DNA of 55,529 nucleotides, from NCBI RefSeq assembly GCF_005502885.1, contig NZ_SCMR01000026.1, positions 1 to 55,529 of the forward strand, in the 5' to 3' direction. Below the pieces are notes generated by a model, which saw nothing but the letters and a program-made list of their open reading frames with translations, searched no databases and was not told the DNA's origin. The position numbers were made by a program, and so were the translations under genes. Below are positions 39,947 through 48,100 of this stretch, one piece after another. Each line of letters begins with the position of its first letter. The stretch's first letter is position 1. The DNA is from Microbacterium sp. 2FI. GTDB taxonomy: Bacteria > Actinomycetota > Actinomycetes > Actinomycetales > Microbacteriaceae.

Positions 39947-41440
39947 ATGGCGACGTACGGCACGGCGATCCGTCGCGGGCTCCCGCGCGTGGCGGGTGGC
40001 GAGGCGTGGCCCGCGGGTGGAGACGCGCCGGTCGACGTCGCGGCGGTGGTGGCTGAGACTGGCGAGGTGGCTGAGGCTGCTAGGACGACGGCGGCCGAGG
40101 CTGTGGCAGCGTCGGCCGCCGCTCCGGCCGGGTTCGGGGCGCCGTCTGTGCACGACACGCCGCAACACGCCGACGCCGTTGCCGTTGAGACGCCCCAAAC
40201 CCCGGAGATGACTGTGGCCGCCGCAGCCGCGGCGCCGTCGGTGCGTCGCGGACTGCCGCGCGTCGCGGGCGGCGAGCCTTGGCCTCCGGCGGACTTCGTG
40301 CCCGCGGCTGCCGCCACGACCACGGCGACGGATGCTGCCGCCTCGGCGACAGCGGACGCAACCGCCCCCGTCGCCGACACGTCGCCCGCCGTGGGGACCG
40401 CGGCCCTGGCATCCGTCCGCCCGACCGTCGACGTGTCGACCCCGCTGCCGTTCACGCCCACGGTGTGGCCCGGCAAGGCCGCATTCACGCGGCCCGAGCG
40501 GCGGCCCGACCCCGTCCGCATCGGACCCTTCACCAAGCTGCAGTGGGCGGGTGCCGTCATCATCGGCGGCGGCGGCCTGCTGTACGCCGGGCTGCTGCTG
40601 GTCGTCGCGGTGCGGTGGTTCCTGAGCCTGGACTTCATGGTGGACTTCCTCGCCACGTATCCGGGCGAGTACCACCTGCCCGAGGGGGCGCCCGTCGGGT
40701 TCCCGGCGTGGCTCGGGTGGCAGCACTTCTTCAACGTCTTCCTGATGGTGCTGATCATCCGCTCGGGGCTGCAGGTGCGGACCGAGAAGCGGCCGAGCGT
40801 GTTCTGGTCGCCGCGGAACAACGGCAAGCGCAAGATCAGCCTGAACCTGTGGTTCCACCAGTCGCTCGACATCCTGTGGCTGGTCAACGGCGCGATCTTC
40901 GTCGTGCTGCTGTTCGCCACGGGGCAGTGGATGCGGATCGTCCCCACCTCGTGGGAGGTGTTCCCCAACGCCCTGTCGTCGGCGCTGCAGTACGTGTCGC
41001 TGGACTGGCCCACCGAGAACGGCTGGGTCAACTACAACTCGCTGCAGCAGCTCGCGTACTTCACCACCGTGTTCATCGCAGCACCACTCGCCGCGATCAC
41101 CGGTGTGCGCATGTCGGGGATCTGGCCGAAGAACGCCACGGGCCTCAACAAGGCGTATCCGGTGGAGTGGGCGCGGGCCGTGCACTTCCCGGTGATGCTC
41201 TACTTCTGCCTGTTCATCTTCGTGCACGTCGTGCTCGTCTTCGCGACCGGGGCGCTGCGCAACCTCAACCACATGTACGCCGCGCAGGGCTCGACCGATC
41301 CCGACGCCTACGCCATGAACTGGACCGGGTTCTGGATCTTCGCCGTCTCGATGCTCGTCATCGCGGGCGCGTGGGTCGCGGCACGACCCCTCGTGCTCGC
41401 CCCGATCGCGCGCCTGTTCGGCAAGGTCAGCGGGCGCTGA
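39947..41440 (+). CDS. Membrane cytochrome b/b6-domain protein with duplicated N-terminal motif
   Basis: 497-residue integral membrane protein. Residues 1-190 form an Ala/Pro/Thr/Val-rich region with two copies of RRGLPRVAGGE (9-19 and 100-110). From 195 there are four main membrane segments, starting WAGAVIIGGGGLLYAGLLLVVAV. Four histidines in or near them, His260 (GWQH), His304 (WFHQ), His413 (RAVHF) and His427 (FVHVV), could hold two b-type haems, as in formate dehydrogenase gamma or thiosulfate reductase cytochromes. No quinone-oxidoreductase partner subunit is seen. It follows etfA by five bases, so a role in passing ETF electrons to the membrane is an inference. Its 3' end overlaps cofE on the other strand by 14 bases. 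Confidence 0.85.
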   Translation: MATYGTAIRRGLPRVAGGEAWPAGGDAPVDVAAVVAETGEVAEAARTTAAEAVAASAAAPAGFGAPSVHDTPQHADAVAVETPQTPEMTVAAAAAAPSVRRGLPRVAGGEPWPPADFVPAAAATTTATDAAASATADATAPVADTSPAVGTAALASVRPTVDVSTPLPFTPTVWPGKAAFTRPERRPDPVRIGPFTKLQWAGAVIIGGGGLLYAGLLLVVAVRWFLSLDFMVDFLATYPGEYHLPEGAPVGFPAWLGWQHFFNVFLMVLIIRSGLQVRTEKRPSVFWSPRNNGKRKISLNLWFHQSLDILWLVNGAIFVVLLFATGQWMRIVPTSWEVFPNALSSALQYVSLDWPTENGWVNYNSLQQLAYFTTVFIAAPLAAITGVRMSGIWPKNATGLNKAYPVEWARAVHFPVMLYFCLFIFVHVVLVFATGALRNLNHMYAAQGSTDPDAYAMNWTGFWIFAVSMLVIAGAWVAARPLVLAPIARLFGKVSGR

Positions 41441-42182
41441 GCCCGGCTTCGTACCCCTCGGCGTAGGCCTCGTCGGCGCCGAGGCGGAACATGTCGCTCT
41501 CGAGCGGGCGCACGATCGACCGGGCGCCGGGCAGGTCGAGCGAGCCGACGAGGTCGGCGCGCCCGCGGACGACCGCGACCGGCAGCCGGGCGGTCTTGCC
41601 CTTGACGAGGTCGGCGGCGCCGGCGAGCTCGTCCGCGACGCACGGCATGGTCACCGAGAGCGGGCGACCCTCGGCATCCGTCGCCCCGCGCAGGTCCTCG
41701 AAGACGTGCACTCCGCCGGCGCCGATCGCGTGATCGGTCTGCCCCTCGCGCCACGCGCGGCCGAGGGTGTCGGAGATGAGGACGCCGACCTCGACGCCGA
41801 ACTTCTCGCGCAGGCCTGCTGCGAGGGCGCGCGCGGAGGCGTCGGGGTCTTCCGGCAGAAGCAGGATCGTGCCGGAGGGCGTGTTCGACGCGTCGACCCC
41901 GGCGGCCGCGGCGACGATGCCGAGCCGGCTCTGCACGATGCGGGTGGTGCCGCCGTTCGGGGTGACGCGCGAGGCCACGACCCGGACCGTCTCGGCGGTG
42001 ATGGCGTCTTCGCGGCCCTCGGCGGCGATGATGCGATCTTCGGCCTTCGAGACGATCTTCGACGTCACCACCAGGATGTCGCCGTCCTCGAGGGTACCGG
42101 CCGCTGCATCCGCGATCGCCGCCACGAGGTCGGTGCCGGGCGTGATCTCGGGGATGCCCGCGAGGGCCCAGACCTGCAGCAC
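41427..42182 (-). CDS. cofE: Coenzyme F420-0:L-glutamate ligase
   Basis: 251-residue GTP-dependent ligase that adds glutamates to F420-0, the deazaflavin cofactor of actinobacteria and methanogens. Family motifs are GIPEITPGTDLVAAIADAA, DILVVTSKIVSKAEDRIIAAEGREDAI, RIVQSRLGIVAAAAGVDASNTPSGTILLLPEDPDASARALA, and VGVLISDTLGRAWREGQTDHAIGAGG. It covers only the CofE part of FbiB; the C-terminal nitroreductase-like domain is absent, so that function, if present, is separate. Start GTG 42182. It lies 14 bases after the GNAT gene and ends inside the 3' end of the cytochrome b gene on the opposite strand. Confidence 0.93.
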   Translation of the reverse strand: MLQVWALAGIPEITPGTDLVAAIADAAAGTLEDGDILVVTSKIVSKAEDRIIAAEGREDAITAETVRVVASRVTPNGGTTRIVQSRLGIVAAAAGVDASNTPSGTILLLPEDPDASARALAAGLREKFGVEVGVLISDTLGRAWREGQTDHAIGAGGVHVFEDLRGATDAEGRPLSVTMPCVADELAGAADLVKGKTARLPVAVVRGRADLVGSLDLPGARSIVRPLESDMFRLGADEAYAEGYEAGLSAR

Positions 42183-42196
42183 GTCAGCCGTGCGGG

Positions 42197-42703
42197 TCAG
42201 CGGACGAAGCGGACTTCGGTGAGCGTCTCGCCGAGGAACGGCTCGGTGTGCGAGGCGCCGTCGAGCGCGAACCCGTTGCGAACGTAGAAGCGGTGCGCGC
42301 GCGGGTTGTCGTCGGCGACCCAGAGGTAGACCTCTTCGTCGGCCTCGACGACGGCGTCGAAGAGGCGCTGGCCGATTCCGGTGCCGTGGTGGGTGTCGAG
42401 CAGGTAGATGAAGTACAGCTCACGGAAGCGCGGGGCGTCCTTGTCGCGGGCGGGACCGGAGCCTGCGAATCCGACGATCTCGCCGCCCTCGAGCGCGGCG
42501 AACATCTTGAAGTCGGGACCCTGGACGGCCCAGTGGGTCCAGAGCTCGGCGAGTCGCTTGGGGGAGACGGCCTCGAGGGCCGCCTTGCTGATCAGGTGGT
42601 CGTACGTCTCGTGCCAGCAGGTGGCGTGGACGCGTCCGAGTGCCTCGGCGTCGACGTCCCGGACCGGACGGACGACGATGTCGGTCTGGAGTTCGGCTTC
42701 CAT
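42197..42703 (-). CDS. GNAT-family N-acetyltransferase
   Basis: 168-residue acetyltransferase. The GNAT core is clear: IVVRPVRDVDAEALGRVHATCWHETYDHLIS, then MFAALEGGEIVGFAGSGPARD, ELYFIYLLDTHHGTGIGQRLFDAVVE with the acetyl-CoA pyrophosphate loop (HHGTGIGQ), and DDNPRAHRFYVRNGFALDG. The acceptor substrate is unknown; relatives act on amines, peptides or small antibiotics. The start is ATG 42703. It is co-directional with cofE and probably co-transcribed; nothing links the two functions. Confidence 0.9.
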   Translation of the reverse strand: MEAELQTDIVVRPVRDVDAEALGRVHATCWHETYDHLISKAALEAVSPKRLAELWTHWAVQGPDFKMFAALEGGEIVGFAGSGPARDKDAPRFRELYFIYLLDTHHGTGIGQRLFDAVVEADEEVYLWVADDNPRAHRFYVRNGFALDGASHTEPFLGETLTEVRFVR

Positions 42704-42779
42704 GGGGCGACTCTACGCTCGGGTCGGCGCGGGGCGAAATCGACCCGGCGGAGCTGTGGAGGGGGAAAGCGGATGCCGA

Positions 42780-42796
42780 TTCCCGCCTGTCGGGAA
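42780..42796. promoter_or_regulatory. Short inverted repeat before thioesterase gene
   Basis: TTCCCG-CCTGT-CGGGAA is a perfect 6-bp inverted repeat in the 142-base divergent region between the GNAT and thioesterase genes, about 50 bases before the latter's GTG. It could be an operator. The evidence is symmetry and position only. Confidence 0.3.
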
Positions 42797-42845
42797 CCCA
42801 CAACGGAATGTCGCGAACCCTCGTCGATCGCTACCATCGCTCCTC

Positions 42846-43406
42846 GTGAACGTGATCTGGCGCACCCTCATGACGATCCTGCGCGCGAAGGCGATGCTGC
42901 GTCGCAACGGACCCATCGCGCCGACGGCCGTCGGGCGCGTACGGGTGCGCACGCTCCCGACCGACATCGACCTGCTCGGACACATGAACAACGGGCGCTA
43001 CGGGTCGCTGTTCGACCTCGGCCGGTTCGACCTCTTGATCCGCACCGGGCTGTGGGACCTCCTGAACCGCAATCGCTGGTACGCGGTCGTCGCGAGCGAG
43101 ACGATCACCTTCCGGAAGTCGCTCGAACTCTGGCAGTCGTTCACCGTCGAGTCGCGGCTCCTCGGCCACGACGACAAGTCGTCGTACCTCGTGCACCGCG
43201 CCGTGGTCGACGGCGAGGTGTACGCCGAGATGATCGTGCGCGCGCGATTCCTGCGCCGCAGCGGCGGCATCGTGCCCCTCGAGGAGCTCTTCGAGGCTCT
43301 GCACCGCCCCGACAACCTGCCCGAGCTCGAGCCCTGGGTGAGCGAGTGGGCGGCGGCATCCGCTCTGCCCTCGACGAAGAAGCCGGCGCCGAGCGTCTGG
43401 AGCTGA
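42846..43406 (+). CDS. Hotdog-fold acyl-CoA thioesterase
   Basis: 186-residue thioesterase of the 4-hydroxybenzoyl-CoA thioesterase/THEM6 type. The catalytic region is VRTLPTDIDLLGHMNNGRYGSLFDLGRFDLLIRTGLWD, with HMNNGRY characteristic of this group. The strands VVASETITFRKSLELWQSFTVESRLLGHDDKSSYLVHRAVVDGEVYAEMIVRARFLRRSG complete one hotdog domain. The N-terminal stretch IWRTLMTILRAKAMLRRN is amphipathic and may touch the membrane. Start GTG 42846; no strong Shine-Dalgarno. It appears to be a single gene; its substrate is unknown. Confidence 0.85.
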   Translation: MNVIWRTLMTILRAKAMLRRNGPIAPTAVGRVRVRTLPTDIDLLGHMNNGRYGSLFDLGRFDLLIRTGLWDLLNRNRWYAVVASETITFRKSLELWQSFTVESRLLGHDDKSSYLVHRAVVDGEVYAEMIVRARFLRRSGGIVPLEELFEALHRPDNLPELEPWVSEWAAASALPSTKKPAPSVWS

Positions 43407-43546
43407 GTCTCCGGCGCTGATCCGCCTCGCGCGGTAGCGCACTCGCGCCGCCGTGGCAAGGGCATTGTCGGTCTCGGTCGAGTCGGGTTCAGTGGAACCC
43501 CGGAGCGCCGCGACCCCCTCGGCGCCGAACCGAGAAGGAGTGAGCC

Positions 43547-44152
43547 GTGGACACCACCACCCTCATCTGGATCATCGTGGGCATCGCGGTGGTCGCCGTG
43601 ATCATCGTCGTCGTCCTCATGATGAACTCGCGCCGAGCGCGCGAACGCCACGAGGCAGCCCAGCACGAGAAGGCCGAGAAGCTGCGCGAAGACGCCCGTG
43701 CGACCGAGATGGCCGCGCGTGAGCGCGAGGCTCAGATCGCCCAGGCCCGCGCCGACGAGGCCTCTGCGGCAGCCGCTGCCGAGCAGGCCAAGGCGCGGGC
43801 GGCCCAGGCCTCGATCGATGCCGAACGTCACGCCGGCTCGATCGACGAGCACCGCGCGGATGCCGAGAAGCTGCGAGCCGAGCACGCCGAGACTCTCCGC
43901 AAGGCCGACGAGGTCGACCCCTTTGTCCAGAACACGCGGACGGATGCTGCCCCCGAGCGCACCGAGAGTGTTCGCACCGAGAACCGACGCACCGACGGCG
44001 AGCGCACCGAGAACTGGCGTCCGGTGTCGGCCGACACCGCGACCGATCAGCCCATCACGCGCGACCCCGACCCCTCGGTGACGCACGCAGGCGATGAGCC
44101 GATCACGCGCCGACGCGCAGAGGTTCCGGCCGACAGCACCGATCGGGTCTGA
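43547..44152 (+). CDS. Membrane-anchored coiled-coil hypothetical protein
   Basis: 201-residue protein with no named family. One N-terminal membrane segment, LIWIIVGIAVVAVIIVVVLMM (about 6-26), is followed by RRARERHEAA and a long charged, Ala/Glu/Arg-rich helix (about 30-125) that should form a coiled coil in the cytoplasm. The tail has repeated short units (RTESVRTENRRTDGERTEN) and many Asp, Thr and Pro, suggesting disorder. Start GTG 43547 follows GAGAAGGAG. Similar bitopic proteins are common in Microbacterium-type genomes but have no known role. It is convergent with the LysR gene. Confidence 0.65.
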   Translation: MDTTTLIWIIVGIAVVAVIIVVVLMMNSRRARERHEAAQHEKAEKLREDARATEMAAREREAQIAQARADEASAAAAAEQAKARAAQASIDAERHAGSIDEHRADAEKLRAEHAETLRKADEVDPFVQNTRTDAAPERTESVRTENRRTDGERTENWRPVSADTATDQPITRDPDPSVTHAGDEPITRRRAEVPADSTDRV

Positions 44153-44164
44153 TCCGTCGCAGCC

Positions 44165-45055
44165 TCACGTCTGCCGGCTCGCCGGGAAGGCATCCTGCAG
44201 GGCGGCATCGACCGCCTGGATGCCCGAGCGCGAGGTCGACGACGAGCGCTGCGCGACGAAGATCTCTCGCGCCGGTGCGCCATCGAGATCGATGAGACGC
44301 ACCGGCGGCGCCGCCCCGGCCCAGATGAGGTCGGGGAGGAGGCCCGCGGCGAGCCCTGCGGCGATGAGCCGCACGTGAGCCGTGAGGTCGGCGAGCTCGA
44401 ACCGCACATCGGGCTCGAAGCCGGCCGCCCGGCACTGCTGGACCGCCCACTGGCGGGCCGCAGTGCCGGGAGGCTCCATCACCCACGCGCGATCGTGCAG
44501 TTCCGCGAGGTCGACCGGCGGCTCGGACGGGCCGACGGCGAGCCGGATCGCGTCGGCGCCGAGAGTGCGGCGAGTGAGCCCGTCGACGTGGGCGCGGGTG
44601 TGCCCGGGGTACTGCTCGGCGATCACAAGATCGAACCGGCGTGCCGACAGCTCGAACAGCCCTTCCTCGGGTGGGAGTTCGGTCACCTCGACCCGCAGGT
44701 CGGGCTCGCGTTCGGCCAGCAGTGCGAGCGCTCCGGGCAGGATCGCGTGGGCCGCGGTCTGCATGGTCGCCACGCGCACCGGTGCGATCCCGGGCTGCAG
44801 CGCCTCGAGGTCGCCGCGCGCCCGCTCGTCGAGTTCGAGGGCCCGTGCTGCGTGCGCGGCCAGCAGCGCGCCGTGCTCGGTCAGCCGCACGCGGCGCCCA
44901 TCGGGGACGAGGAGCGGAACGCCCGCGTCCTTCTCGAGCTGCGCGAGCTGCTGCGAGATGGTGGACGGGCTGTACGCGAGGGCCTCGGCGACGGCAGAGA
45001 GCGTGCCGCGCAGGGCGAGTTCGTGCAGCAGGCGCAGCCGTCGCAGCTCGAACAT
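44165..45055 (-). CDS. LysR-family regulator, divergent from putA
   Basis: 296-residue LysR-type activator. The helix-turn-helix is FELRRLRLLHELALRGTLSAVAEALAYSPSTISQQLAQLEKDAGVPLL, and the effector domain begins PVRVATMQTAAHAILPGALALLAEREPDLRVEVTELPPEEGLFEL. Start ATG 45055 has GCGAGGTG just upstream; ATG 45076 is possible. The divergent putA gene begins 116 bases away, so it is the probable regulator of proline use and may sense proline or P5C. A symmetric site, ATGATCGCAGATCAT, lies between them. Confidence 0.88.
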   Translation of the reverse strand: MFELRRLRLLHELALRGTLSAVAEALAYSPSTISQQLAQLEKDAGVPLLVPDGRRVRLTEHGALLAAHAARALELDERARGDLEALQPGIAPVRVATMQTAAHAILPGALALLAEREPDLRVEVTELPPEEGLFELSARRFDLVIAEQYPGHTRAHVDGLTRRTLGADAIRLAVGPSEPPVDLAELHDRAWVMEPPGTAARQWAVQQCRAAGFEPDVRFELADLTAHVRLIAAGLAAGLLPDLIWAGAAPPVRLIDLDGAPAREIFVAQRSSSTSRSGIQAVDAALQDAFPASRQT

Positions 45056-45072
45056 GCGTGCACCTCGCAGAC

Positions 45073-45109
45073 TCATCGATGATCCCGACGAGTAATGATC
45101 GCAGATCAT
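45073..45109. promoter_or_regulatory. LysR/putA intergenic operator cluster
   Basis: ATGATCGCAGATCAT (45095-45109) is a 6-bp inverted repeat with the T-N11-A spacing of LysR-type boxes, and TCATCGATGA (45073-45082) is a perfect 10-bp palindrome. Further ATGAT/ATCAT words lie at 45106-45122. The cluster sits between the divergent LysR and putA genes, where such regulators usually bind. Confidence 0.6.
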
Positions 45110-45171
45110 CGCTTTTCATGATGGATGCCTAGGCGCACACTGGAAGCACCCCACCTCTGCAAAGGATGCCG

Positions 45172-48100
45172 ATGGCCTCGCAACCCGCTCCGCCCGCCAC
45201 CCTCGAAGACGCCGCGATCGCTCTGGCCGAGCGCTGGATCGCCGAGGCCGACGAGGTCGAGGTCGACCCCGCCGCCGAGCGGCTCGCCGGCGTGCTGAAG
45301 GACCCGAACGGACTCCCGTTCACGATCGGGTTCGTCGACGGTGTGATGCGTCCCGAGAGTCTGGCCGCCGCGGCATCCAATCTCCATCGGGTCGCACCGC
45401 TCGTGCCCGCCTTCCTGCCGTGGTACCTGCGATCGGCCGTTCAGCTCGGGGGAGCCGTCGCGCCCGTGCTGCCGTCGCCCGTCGTGCCGATCGCGCGGCG
45501 CGTGCTGCGCGAGATGGTCGGGCACCTCGTCGTCGACGCCCGGCCCGACAAGCTCGGACCGGCGATCGCGAAGATCCGCGAGAGCGGCGCGCGGCTGAAC
45601 CTCAACCTGCTCGGCGAGGCGGTGCTCGGCGAGGGCGAGGCGCTGCGGCGGCTCGAGGGCATCCACGAGCTGATCCGCCGGCCCGACGTCGACTACGTGT
45701 CGGTGAAGGTCTCGGCGATCGCGAGCCACATCTCGATGTGGGCGTTCGACGAAGTGGTCGACGCGGTCGTCGAGCGCCTGCTGCCGCTGTACCTCACGGC
45801 GGCCTCGGACCGGACCTTCATCAACCTCGACATGGAGGAATACCGCGACCTCGACCTCACGATCGCGGTGTTCACGCGCATCCTCGAAGACCCGCGCCTG
45901 CGGGATCTCGAGGCGGGGATCGTGCTTCAGGCCTACCTGCCCGACGCACTGCCGGCGCTGCAGCAGCTCACCGCGTGGGCGCAGGAGCGGGTCGCGGACG
46001 GGGGAGCGCGCATCAAGGTTCGGCTCGTCAAGGGCGCGAACCTCGCGATGGAGCGGGTGGATGCCGCGATGCACGGGTGGCCGCTGGCCACCTACGACGC
46101 GAAGGTCGATTCCGACGCGAACTACCTGCGGTGCCTCGATTTCGCCCTCGATCCCACGCGCACCGCGGGGGTGCGCATCGGTGTCGCGGGGCACAACCTC
46201 TTCGACGTCGCCTACGCGTGGCTGCTCGCGGGCGAGCGAGGCGTGGCCGATGGGGTCGAGTTCGAGATGCTGCTCGGCATGGCGCAGGGCCAGGTCGAAG
46301 CCGTCACGCGCGAGGTCGGGCCCGTACTGCTCTACGTGCCGGTCGTGCGTCCCGACGAGTTCGACGTCGCCATCAGCTATCTCGTGCGGCGGCTGGAGGA
46401 GAACGCGTCGAGCGACAACTTCCTCTCGGCCGCGTTCGATCTCGCCGACGACCCGGCGATGTTCCAGCGCGAGCGCGATCGGTTCTCGGCCTCGCTCGTG
46501 CGGGCTGCCGACACGGGCCTGCGCATCGGTCCGAACCGCTCGCAGGATCGCACCCAGGCCTCGGTCGCTGAGCGAGCGCAGCCGCACATCTCGGTCGCTG
46601 AGCGAGCGCAGCGAGACGAAGCGAGCGCACCCTCCGCCGACGCCGACCTCACGCGCGCGGTGCTCGGCATCGCGCGCGCCTCGACGTCGGATCCCGGCGA
46701 GACCGCGCCGCTGGCGCCCGTAGCCGAGCAGCAGCAGTTCGCCGGCGACGCCTTCGTCGAGACCGCGGTGTTCGCGCCCCGCGAGGCCGATCGTGCCGCG
46801 ACGGGCGCGCCGGGGTTCCGCAATGCGCCCGACTCCGACCCGGCGCTGCCGGCGAACCGGGCATGGGCTCGCGACATCCTGTCGCGGATCGAGTCGTCGA
46901 CGGCCGGTGACGCGACGATCGCGGCCGCGCGGGTCGACGACGCCGACGTGCTCGAGCGCATCGTGGCGCAGGTTCGCGATGCCGCAGCCTCGTGGGGTGC
47001 GAAGCCCGCCGCCGATCGCGCCGCCGTGCTGGCGGACGCCGGCCGCGCGCTCGAGGAGCGTCGGGCCGAGCTGATCGAGGTCGCCGCCTCCGAGACCGGC
47101 AAGGTTCTCGCCGAGGCCGACGTCGAGGTCAGCGAGGCCGTCGACTTCGCGCACTACTACGCCGCGACCGCGCGCGAGCTCGACACCGTGAGCGGCGCCG
47201 TGTTCGTGCCCGCACGGCTCACCGTCGTCACCCCGCCGTGGAACTTCCCCGTCGCCATCGCCGCGGGCGGCGTGCTGGCCGCTCTCGCCGCGGGGTCCGG
47301 CGTCGTCTTCAAGCCCGCGCCGCAGGCCCGGCGCTGCGCGGCCGTGGTCGCCGAGGCGCTGTGGGCGGCGGGTGTTCCGCGCGACGTGCTCGCGCTCGTC
47401 GACATCGACGAAGGATCGCTCGGGCAGCAGCTGCTGTCGCATCCCGACGTCGACCGCGTGATCCTCACGGGCGCGTGGGAGACCGCAGCGCTGTTCCGCT
47501 CGTGGCGGCCCGATCTGCCGCTGCTGGCCGAGACCAGCGGCAAGAACGCGATGATCGTCATGCCCTCGGCCGACCTGGATCTTGCCGCCGGCGACCTCAT
47601 CAAGAGTGCGTTCGGGCATGCCGGACAGAAGTGCTCCGCGGCATCCCTCGCCATCCTCGTCGGCCCGGTCGGTCGCTCGAAGCGATTCGCCCGGCAGCTC
47701 GTCGACGCGACGCGGTCACTCCGGGTCGGTCCGCCGACCGATGCGCTGAGCGAGGTCGGCCCGGTCGTCGAGGCGCCGCGCGGCAAGCTCGCGTGGGCGC
47801 TGTCGACCCTGGACGAGGGCGAGAGGTGGCTGGTCGAGCCCGAGGCCGTCGATCGCGGACCCGAGTACGCCGGACGCTTCTTCACACCCGGCATCCGCGT
47901 CGGCGTGGCACCCGGCTCGCGCTTCCACCGCGAGGAGTTCTTCGGCCCCGTCATGGGCGTCATGCACGCGAACTCGCTGAGCGAGGCGATCGAGCTGCAG
48001 AACGCCGTCGCCTACGGGTTGACGGCAGGGCTCTACACGCAGAACCCCGACGACCTCGCACTCTGGCTCGACCGGGTCGAGGCGGGCAACCTCTACGTCA

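Noticed and set aside
45106..47619. 837-codon antisense frame over putA
   Set aside because: No domain, low complexity, and opposite to a gene with clear active-site residues; a GC-skew shadow.
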